In this document: positions 57,701 to 64,000 of the stretch, one piece after another
Layout of the letters: each line of letters begins with the position of its first letter
How positions within the stretch are numbered: the stretch's first letter is position 1
DNA from: Verrucomicrobiaceae bacterium
GTDB lineage: Bacteria; Verrucomicrobiota; Verrucomicrobiia; Verrucomicrobiales; Akkermansiaceae
Direction of reading: 5' to 3'
Length of the DNA stretch: 64,000 nucleotides
Assembly (NCBI GenBank): GCA_027485995.1
Contig: JAIXPW010000043.1
Coordinates: forward strand, 1 to 64,000
Made by a program: the position numbers and the translations under genes
The notes under the pieces: model-generated
Database searches by the model: none
What the model saw: the letters and a program-made list of their open reading frames with translations, nothing else
What the model was told of the DNA's origin: nothing

Positions 57701-59603
57701 CCAGTGGATCCAGGGCCGCATCCCCGGCGGCGATCTCGCGCGCATCGACGAAGCCGCCACCACCGGCCGCCTCTTCCTCCACTACAAGGGCCTGCTCGTT
57801 TCGATCTATCTCAGCAAGCCCTTCACCTGGTCGAGCAGCCCCAACATCCCCTGCACCAAAGCCGGCCTCGCCATCGAAACCGCGCCGCAGTCCGAGTATC
57901 CGCAAGCCACCGCCGCCGACCGGCTCGCCGCCTTCCGCGCCGACGTGGTTTCCAACAACCCCGACATCACCAACATCACCGCAGCCTCGCCCCGCTTGAT
58001 CTACACCAACCGCCACGGCCGCGTGCTCGATCTCACCTACGGTCTCGCCGGGAAAATCGACGGCATCACCGTGGACTACCAAAGCTGGCCGATGCTTGAA
58101 GACCCGTGGATGTATCAGGCCCAGAACGGCCACCTCCACCTCTTCGGCCCCAACCGCGTGGTCACCTCGAACTACTACGACTGGACGAAATCCATCAACA
58201 ACCGACCCGTCGTGAGCGCGAACGCAACCGTCCCGGCCACCTCAGGCGCGCCCGTCGAGATCGATCTTTCCGCCCGCGTCGCGGATTCCGAGACGCCCGA
58301 CAATCAACTCCACTTCACCGTCTCGAATCCCTCGAACGGCAGCGTCGTCCTCCTCCCCGACGGCAAGACCGCGCGCTTCACGCCCACCGCATCCGGCCCC
58401 GCCGCCTTCGACTTCATCACCCGCGACCGCGGCATCCACCCGCGTGTGGTCTGCCACTACGACTTCGAATCCTCCACCACCCGCGACGCCAGCGGCCAAA
58501 CGCGCGAAGCCACGCAAACCCTTGTCGGCACTGGCATCTCGGTCCTGGAAAACGACAAGCCGGCCCCGCTCGGCTCTAACAGCATCAAAAGCCTCCGACT
58601 CACTGAGACCAGCACGAACGCCGCCAAACTCTCCCGCCTGGTCACCCGCACCAACCTTGAAATGAGCAACGGCAGTTGGACCTTCGCCACCTGGTTCAAG
58701 CGCGCCAGCCGCAACACCGACGACTTCCTCTTCTACATCGGCGCGGGAGATGGTTTCAGCGGCAATGGCGACGAACTCCAGCTCCGCTGCGGCGGCAACG
58801 CTGACACCCTCCGCCTCGAACACTACAACGCCGCCAACGCCAACGACCTCACCCTCGTCAGCCCCGTCACCGCCTTGCAAAATGTCTGGCACCACGCCGC
58901 CGTCACCTTTGAGAAGACCGCCGACAATACCGGCACCGTCCGCCTCTACCTCAACGGCACCCAGGTCGGCTCTCCCACCGCCGTGACCTGGTCGCTGAGG
59001 CAGGATCTCGCACTCGTCCTCGGCGGTGTCACCAGCAACAGCTCCGGCGTCGCCTCACGCTACTTCAACGGCTGGCTCGACGACGCCGCCCTGTTTCGCG
59101 GCGCGATGTCGGCATCGGACATCGCCAGTCTCGCCAAACAAAGCGTCGCCACCTTCAGCGGCCTCTCCGCCAGCGCCAGCGTCGCCCTTTCCGCCTCCGC
59201 CGCCTCGCCTTGGGAAGACTGGCGCGCCGCGAACTTCAACACCACCGAACTCGCCGATCCTCTTGTCAGCGGACCTGATGCCGACAAGGACCGCGACGGC
59301 ATCGTCAACCTCCTCGAATACGCCACCGCCACCAACCCGGGGATTTCTAACACGATCCCGGCCTCCGCCGAAAGGAAGGGTGCCACCCTCGAGTTCACCT
59401 ACACCCGCGACAAGGCCGCCACCGACCTGAGCTATCTCGTGAGATGGAGCGAAACCCTCGCTCCCGGCTCTTGGAGCACCGCCGGCATCGCCGACCAGAA
59501 TCCCGCGCCTCTCTCGGAAACCGCCACCACCAAGACCCTCCGCATCCTCGTCCCTGCCGGAAACAACCGGAGATTTGTCCGCCTCGAAGTCACCCATCCA
59601 TGA
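54753..59603 (+). CDS. Large multidomain secreted protein in pectin locus
   Basis: This 1616-residue protein has a signal peptide (MPQFRFFIPTLLPTAIALF), autotransporter-type beta-strand repeats (about residues 30-420), a fibronectin-like domain (about 470-575, LITWLDNATTETGYKIYQV-like), a large central domain (about 576-1145) with GFSLWPGMDSYLRWNG, YPEHNSTQYLVYTVGPM and AMAEAASAMQNGRW that I do not recognise, an Ig-like domain (about 1150-1230), a LamG-type jelly roll (about 1234-1460) and a C-terminal DADKDRDGIVNLLEY motif. The central domain looks helical and enzyme-like; with the coupled pectin genes, a polysaccharide lyase or hydrolase is plausible. It ends ATGA with the next gene. TCTAACAG is at 55793-55800 and 58575-58582. 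Confidence 0.78.
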   Translation: MPQFRFFIPTLLPTAIALFTASSSSAATKTWDGGAATANWSDAANWNANGAPTTSDAVLLDNSTVNPLPQINAQSGANCGTLTLDGAISGTFLNYAGATPLVTNLYGASINAANTGPLIRITTNAPTSLTANKINFQLRTNGELFVASGKSFTLSNSYLSQNGTRSLTKTGGGTVQFSGSGSSVTFTGGLNMAEGVWNAGTDTEDLPVAGTITFTNPSGTAATITSTNSHSIAALAGGNSNSEFYATGATGLTLTGSSNTTFSGRLRGNTKLTHNGTGSLTLNGSNTFTGATTLNAGTLALGASGSISGTPSITIASGANFNVSALAAGFTLGSGKTISGSGTVTGNLTATSDATLSPGGSGVDTLTLTNGLTLAAGSHLDLDLNGPTTHDSITVSGGNVSLAGSLDATLGYSPAIGDTLYLLHNTGTGTTTGTLSGIADGGKIDLGGKWWRVSFTSDFGGAGFLTNGAGNDVAIQRIDDPSPGGSAITTVGATTGQLIKLSITWLDNATTETGYKIYQVLDDSSLLLLTTLPANSTNFSNTVANYSSHRYAIQAIDAAGNLGDLSYTEPVQVGSTFEDRKNHLLDHLNTDVPNLGQTGGGPHRIGRTGFWYGNARLQRGDTTNGINYITAAVEDASAENPNAGFSLWPGMDSYLRWNGSFPQSLKDRYQQVYTTSDLYDNSATPNQRFMTCTASYLANGVWGPSVNSVSSASYATGDHTGKAYLESIINNVPFRGYPEHNSTQYLVYTVGPMMTLADFAPDPVFKNKARMALDWAMAEAASAMQNGRWVTPVTRGRVADTQDGYSNTGFAWWLLYGGPLPGDMLDSSNATVLTSPTFTGLLPELTRAATDRTQSYTRRTFAQRSAGPQLAYFKQTWTTPTYALTSQVEGTVSGFNADGSIILSNLNTTAIQDGYQGQRWSLSWDDAPAAESSLYLATPTTYSGTTSGISIYEDTLQHEDTMLAVYNIPATGGTGGNNGDWPNQWIQGRIPGGDLARIDEAATTGRLFLHYKGLLVSIYLSKPFTWSSSPNIPCTKAGLAIETAPQSEYPQATAADRLAAFRADVVSNNPDITNITAASPRLIYTNRHGRVLDLTYGLAGKIDGITVDYQSWPMLEDPWMYQAQNGHLHLFGPNRVVTSNYYDWTKSINNRPVVSANATVPATSGAPVEIDLSARVADSETPDNQLHFTVSNPSNGSVVLLPDGKTARFTPTASGPAAFDFITRDRGIHPRVVCHYDFESSTTRDASGQTREATQTLVGTGISVLENDKPAPLGSNSIKSLRLTETSTNAAKLSRLVTRTNLEMSNGSWTFATWFKRASRNTDDFLFYIGAGDGFSGNGDELQLRCGGNADTLRLEHYNAANANDLTLVSPVTALQNVWHHAAVTFEKTADNTGTVRLYLNGTQVGSPTAVTWSLRQDLALVLGGVTSNSSGVASRYFNGWLDDAALFRGAMSASDIASLAKQSVATFSGLSASASVALSASAASPWEDWRAANFNTTELADPLVSGPDADKDRDGIVNLLEYATATNPGISNTIPASAERKGATLEFTYTRDKAATDLSYLVRWSETLAPGSWSTAGIADQNPAPLSETATTKTLRILVPAGNNRRFVRLEVTHP

Positions 59604-61180
59604 AGCTCGTTGCCACTTTGATTCTCTCACTCGCATGTCTTGCGTCCGCGGAGCCATCCAGCGAACCCGCTGATTCGCACTTCCGAAAAGCCGAACAGAA
59701 CTCGCGTCTCGCCGCGGAGGCCTTCCTCCGCAGCCACAGATACATCGATGGCTGGCTCGCCCACGCCGACCCGAAGAGCGGACTGATCCCGCGCAATCTG
59801 CGGGATTCCCCATACTGGAACGGTCGCGATGCGGCCGCCGACAATTACTCCTTCATGGTTCTAACAGCATCCATGACCGACCGACCGCTGCTCGCGGGTC
59901 GTCTGACCGACATGCTGCACAGTGAGACCCGGCTCACCCGCCGGGTGGACAACCTGCCGGATGATTTCCTCTTCTCCACCCAATCGTGGCGGCGGTCCGC
60001 CATTGATCGTGATGCCATGATCTTCGATGGCGCGGAATATGCCAAGGATGGCCTGCTTTACATCACCGAGTGGATGGGACGCAGCGAATGGACGGAGCGC
60101 ATGATCGGCATCATCGATGATATCTGGAAGGATCCCGCCATCGATACACCGTTTGGGAAAATCCCCACACTCAACTTCGAGGTGAACGGGGACCTGCTCC
60201 AGGTTTGCTCGCGGCTCTATTGGTTCACCGGCGAACGCAAGTATCTGGACTGGGCTGTGCGCCTCGGTGACTACTTTCTGCTGGGCAGCAACCATCCGAC
60301 CCGCGATTCCGCATCGCTGACGCTGGGTGACCACTCGTGCGAGGTGATCAACGGGCTTTCCGAACTCTATCTCGCCGTTTCAAAGGCAAGGCCTGAGAAA
60401 CGCGAGGCCTACCGCCAGCCGATTCACGAGCTCTACGACCGGATTCTTCAGGTCGCCGTGAATGAACACGGGATGATGTTCCGGACGGTGAATCCCCAAA
60501 CCGGCGCAGTTCTCGACAAGTCCCTGACCGACAACTGGGGATACAACTACGATGGCTTCCACACCATGTGGCTGGTTGATGGAACTCCTGCCTATCGCGA
60601 TGCCGTGTTGAAGATCCTCTCCAACCTCAAGGCGCACTATACCGGCCAGGTCTGGGAACGCGGTAGTTCCGACGGCTATGCCGACTCGGTCGAAGGCGCG
60701 ATCAACCTGCTCAATCGCGAACCGGTGGAATCCGGCTTCGAGTGGGTCGATTCCGAGATCCGGACGATGTGGGCGAAACAAGGGCCCGATGGAGTGATCG
60801 AAGGATGGCATGGCGACGGCAATTTCGCCCGCACCTCGCTCATGTATGCGCTGCTCAAGACCCAGGGTTGCAGGATCGAACCGTGGCGTTCCGATGTGAG
60901 GCTTGGCGCCATCCGCAATGGAGACACGCTCTATCTGAGTCTGACTGCGGACCAGGCGTGGTCCGGAAAACTGATCTTCGATCGCCCGCGCCACAAGGCC
61001 CTCATGCACTTGCCGCTCGATTACCCGCGGATCAACCAGTTCCCCGAATGGTTCACCTTGCCAGACGGCATTCATCCGGAAGGCATTCCCGTGACACTCG
61101 AAGCCGGACGGGAGCTGCGCATGACATTCGATGCCCGGGGCAACCAATCATCAACTCCTTCGGTCGCACCAGCACCATGA
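59600..61180 (+). CDS. Secreted alpha/alpha-barrel protein, probable carbohydrate enzyme
   Basis: This 526-residue protein has a signal peptide (MKLVATLILSLACLASAEP) and helical hairpins throughout: NGDLLQVCSRLYWFTGERKYLDWAVRLGDYFLL and EVINGLSELYLAVSKA are typical of (alpha/alpha)6 enzymes such as hydrolases, lyases and epimerases acting on uronic-acid polymers. I cannot fix the family. The last 90 residues form a beta-sandwich-like end. The ATG overlaps the stop of the 1616-residue gene, and its own stop overlaps the ATG of the pectinesterase fusion, so all three are translationally coupled. A TCTAACAG copy is at 59860-59867. Confidence 0.72.
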   Translation: MKLVATLILSLACLASAEPSSEPADSHFRKAEQNSRLAAEAFLRSHRYIDGWLAHADPKSGLIPRNLRDSPYWNGRDAAADNYSFMVLTASMTDRPLLAGRLTDMLHSETRLTRRVDNLPDDFLFSTQSWRRSAIDRDAMIFDGAEYAKDGLLYITEWMGRSEWTERMIGIIDDIWKDPAIDTPFGKIPTLNFEVNGDLLQVCSRLYWFTGERKYLDWAVRLGDYFLLGSNHPTRDSASLTLGDHSCEVINGLSELYLAVSKARPEKREAYRQPIHELYDRILQVAVNEHGMMFRTVNPQTGAVLDKSLTDNWGYNYDGFHTMWLVDGTPAYRDAVLKILSNLKAHYTGQVWERGSSDGYADSVEGAINLLNREPVESGFEWVDSEIRTMWAKQGPDGVIEGWHGDGNFARTSLMYALLKTQGCRIEPWRSDVRLGAIRNGDTLYLSLTADQAWSGKLIFDRPRHKALMHLPLDYPRINQFPEWFTLPDGIHPEGIPVTLEAGRELRMTFDARGNQSSTPSVAPAP

Positions 61181-64000
61181 ACTCACATCTTCTATCGACC
61201 GCCGCACTCTGGCTTCTTTTGGCCCTCCTGCCCGGGAAACTCCAGGCGCTGACCGCCACGGGTCTGTTTCCGGCGAACAATGCGACCAGCGTCTGTGCCG
61301 ACACCCCGCTAAAGATCACCTTCGACACGCCCCCCACGATCGGCACTGCGGGTGCTGTTAGAATCTACAACTCCGGCGGAACTCTTGTCGAAACCCTCGA
61401 CCTCGCGGTCCCGCACACCCGCACCATCGGCGGCACGCTTTACAACGCCCTGCCCGTGATCGTCACCGGCAACACCGCCTCCATTTTCCCCCGCTCCGGG
61501 GTGCTGGCCTACAACACGACCTATTACATCACGATCGACGCCACCGTCTTCCCCAGCTACGCGGGCATCACGGCCAACACCACCTGGCGCTTCACCACCA
61601 GGTCCGCCGCGCCATCCGCAGCCTCGACCTATCTCAACGTCGCTGCGGATGGAACCGGCGACTTCTGCACCGTCCAGGGCGCCATCGACCTGATCCCCGC
61701 CAACAACACCACCAAGCGCTACATCAACGTCCGCAACGGCACCTATCAGGAAATCGTCCGCGTCTCCTCGAAACACAACCTCGCCTTCCGCGGCCAGAAC
61801 CGCAAACGCACCGTCATCGCTTACCCCAACAACAGCACCCTCAACGCCTCCACCAACACCCGTCCGCTCTTCAACGTCGTCGCCAACGACGTCAGCTTCG
61901 ACAACCTCACCCTCCAGAACACCACGCCCGACGGCGGATCCCAGGCCGAGGCCCTGCGCGTGAACGCCCAGCGCTGCGTGGTCAACAACTGCGAACTGCG
62001 CAGTTATCAGGACACCTTCCTCGTCAACAGCTCCACCGATACGGCCTATTTCAAGGATTGTCTGATCGAGGGCGACGCCGATTTCATCTGGGGCACCGGC
62101 CGCGCAGTGTTTCAAAGCTGTGAGATCAAGTCGCTCGACGGCGGCTACGTCTGCGCGATGCGGAACCCTTCCGGCCAATACGGCGCGGTCTTCCTCGATT
62201 GCCGCTTCACCCGGGCCGCTGGCGTCACCGGAGTGGTCTTCGGTCGTGTCGATCCAAACGTCTATCCGGACAGTGCGGTCGCCATCGTCAACTGTGCCGT
62301 CGATGCCCACATCACCGCCGCAGCTTGGACGCTCTCCACTCCGGGCCCGACCACCGGCCTCCGCTATTGGGAATTCCAAAGCACTGATCCAACAGGCGCA
62401 GCCTTGAATGTCAGTGGCCGTGCCGCGTTTTCATCCCAAATCAACAGCACCCAAGCCACCGCCCTGCGCAACCTCGCCACCACCTTCGGCGGATGGACGC
62501 CCGTTCCTCCCCTGCCCGCGTTCCCCGGTGCCGAGGGAGCGGGAGCCAACACCCTCGGCGGCCGGGGCGGGGACGTTTATTTCGTCACCAACCTCAACGA
62601 CTCCGGGGCCGGCTCGTTGCGCGATGGCATCAGCACCGCTCCCGCTACCGGACGCACGATTCTCTTCAAAGTCTCCGGCACCATCGCGCTGAACTCCAAT
62701 CTGACCGTCAACAAGCCCCGCATCACCATCGCCGGACAATCCGCTCCCGGCGGCGGCATCTGTTTGAAAAACTGGACCCTGCGCGTGGATGCGAATGACA
62801 TCGTTGTCCGCCATGTCCGGTCCCGCCTCGGCACGGACGCGGCGCGTGAGGACGATGCCATCACGGTTTGGAGCGGAGTTTATGTCATCCTTGATCACTG
62901 CTCCGCTTCCTGGTCCGTGGATGAAGTCCTGAGCAGCACGGGAAAAACCGATAATCTCACGACGCAGTGGTGCCATGTGACCGAGGCGCTCGATGACTCG
63001 ATCCACACCAAGGGCCCGCACGGGTTTGGTTCGATCGTTGCATCCTATCTGCCTGCCCGCCTCTCCTGGCATCACAATCTTTACGCCCACAACCAGAGCC
63101 GCAATCCGCGCCCCGGCAGTTATGACGGCTCCACCATCAGTTTCGATTTCCGCAACAACGTGCTCTACAACTGGGGCTACTTCTGCGGCTACAGCGCGGG
63201 CAGCCCCGAAGCAACGGACATGAACTATGTCGGCAACTACCTGATCAAGGGCCCGGGCTCCACCACCGACTCCGCCTTCCGCGGGGGTGGCACCTCCACC
63301 CGGATCCATCAGAGCGGAAACAAGATCGACCTCAACAAGAACGCCGCCTTCGACGGCACGGACACCGGCTGGTCGATGTTCAGCGGCACCTATACCCAGC
63401 AGGCAACCGCCTTCGACTTCAATCAGACCAACACGCCGGAAAGCGCCGACCTCGCGCTCCAGCGCGTCTTGTCGCAGGCCGGGGCCATGCCTTGGAATCG
63501 CGACACCAAAGACAGCGCGATCGCCGCCAACGTCCTGGCCGGCACCGGCGGCTTTGTCGACAACAGCACCGAAGCCGGTGGCTATCCGACACTCGCCTCC
63601 ACCGCAGCACTGCCCGACAACGACCTCGACGGCATCCCAAACAACTGGGAGTCCGCCTTCGGCAGCGATCCCAATGTTGCCAACCACAATGCCGATGCGG
63701 ATTCGGACGGATATACCGACCTCGAGGAATACCTCAACTGGCTTGCCGCACCACATGCCACCACCGCGAAGGACGAGGCGGTCGACATCGATCTGATGGT
63801 CCAGAACGGCAATCGCAGCGGGCTGACCTACAGCCTTTCCAATCCAGTCAACGGCACCGTGTCGCTGTTGACCGATGGACGCACGGCTCGGTTCACCCCA
63901 ACCGCAGGGTTTCAAGGGCTGGGGAGTTTCAACTTCAGCTTCACCGCCTCCGGCCAAACGGTCGTCCAGACCGTGGGCGTCGCCATCACCACGGGCCGTC
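61177..64000 (+). CDS. Pectinesterase-pectate lyase fusion (3' end outside window)
   Basis: At least 941 residues of a secreted enzyme that should both remove methyl esters from pectin and cleave the exposed polygalacturonate. Signal peptide MNSHLLSTAALWLLLALLP; an Ig-like domain (about 25-145); pectinesterase domain (about 148-435) with QAEALRV (256), QDTF (278), the catalytic Asp in DFIWG (302) and the Arg in CAMR (329); pectate lyase domain from about 447, beginning FPGAEGAGANTLGGRGGDVYFVTNLNDSGAGSLRDG, ending near residue 810; then a DNDLDGIPNNWE calcium motif and another Ig-like part running out of the window. No stop occurs before 64000. Coupled to the previous gene by ATGA. Confidence 0.9.
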   Translation, partial: MNSHLLSTAALWLLLALLPGKLQALTATGLFPANNATSVCADTPLKITFDTPPTIGTAGAVRIYNSGGTLVETLDLAVPHTRTIGGTLYNALPVIVTGNTASIFPRSGVLAYNTTYYITIDATVFPSYAGITANTTWRFTTRSAAPSAASTYLNVAADGTGDFCTVQGAIDLIPANNTTKRYINVRNGTYQEIVRVSSKHNLAFRGQNRKRTVIAYPNNSTLNASTNTRPLFNVVANDVSFDNLTLQNTTPDGGSQAEALRVNAQRCVVNNCELRSYQDTFLVNSSTDTAYFKDCLIEGDADFIWGTGRAVFQSCEIKSLDGGYVCAMRNPSGQYGAVFLDCRFTRAAGVTGVVFGRVDPNVYPDSAVAIVNCAVDAHITAAAWTLSTPGPTTGLRYWEFQSTDPTGAALNVSGRAAFSSQINSTQATALRNLATTFGGWTPVPPLPAFPGAEGAGANTLGGRGGDVYFVTNLNDSGAGSLRDGISTAPATGRTILFKVSGTIALNSNLTVNKPRITIAGQSAPGGGICLKNWTLRVDANDIVVRHVRSRLGTDAAREDDAITVWSGVYVILDHCSASWSVDEVLSSTGKTDNLTTQWCHVTEALDDSIHTKGPHGFGSIVASYLPARLSWHHNLYAHNQSRNPRPGSYDGSTISFDFRNNVLYNWGYFCGYSAGSPEATDMNYVGNYLIKGPGSTTDSAFRGGGTSTRIHQSGNKIDLNKNAAFDGTDTGWSMFSGTYTQQATAFDFNQTNTPESADLALQRVLSQAGAMPWNRDTKDSAIAANVLAGTGGFVDNSTEAGGYPTLASTAALPDNDLDGIPNNWESAFGSDPNVANHNADADSDGYTDLEEYLNWLAAPHATTAKDEAVDIDLMVQNGNRSGLTYSLSNPVNGTVSLLTDGRTARFTPTAGFQGLGSFNFSFTASGQTVVQTVGVAITTGR

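Overview
The window looks like chromosomal DNA of a Verrucomicrobiota bacterium (Luteolibacter/Haloferula-like by gene content). Pointers are high G+C, a short division/cell-wall cluster murG-murCB-ddl-ftsQ-ftsA-ftsZ with a divergent FtsZ, large secreted proteins with autotransporter-associated beta-strand repeats, Exb/Tol-type genes linked to squalene-cyclase-like repeats, and a DUF3142 neighbourhood. The lineage call rests on remembered family distributions, not on a search. Starts and domain names were assigned by reading alone.

Layout: (1) 0.2-4.1 kb, a CHASE2 nucleotide cyclase divergent from a beta-barrel-like protein and a FecR-domain protein. (2) 4.2-8.2 kb, a BrnT/BrnA toxin-antitoxin pair, a VanZ-like protein and an NAD-dependent DNA ligase whose adenylation domain is interrupted in frame by a kinase-like domain. 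(3) 8.2-13.9 kb, a PepSY/ApbE flavin-transfer pair, then a DUF3142 lipoprotein coupled to an unrecognised secreted protein. (4) 14.4-23.7 kb, an eight-gene leftward cluster with one ExbB, three ExbDs, two periplasmic repeat proteins and two TonB-like proteins that share an N-terminal anchor but carry different C-terminal domains. (5) 23.9-32.1 kb, the cell wall and division cluster. (6) 32.3-37.5 kb, small membrane, DUF2891, SOUL and YiiX-like genes. (7) 37.6-38.8 kb, two leftward genes separated by attC-like stem-loops, which I read as an integron cassette pair without an integrase. (8) 39.2-49.7 kb, an M1 aminopeptidase with HEAT-like tail, a four-gene DCC/membrane/acyltransferase operon, a GH57-like secreted enzyme and a DUF255 protein. 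(9) 50.0 kb to the end, surface and carbohydrate genes, ending in a translationally coupled run of a 1616-residue multidomain protein, an alpha/alpha-barrel-like protein and a pectinesterase-pectate lyase fusion that leaves the window.

The most novel-looking signals are the kinase domain inside ligase; a dispersed octamer TCTAACAG (about 16 exact copies by eye, in several reading frames and both orientations, once as an inverted pair at a gene end), which behaves like a DNA uptake or other genome-architecture word; the attC-flanked cassette pair; and the Exb cluster with interchangeable TonB-like effectors. No rRNA, tRNA, CRISPR array or insertion sequence was recognised.
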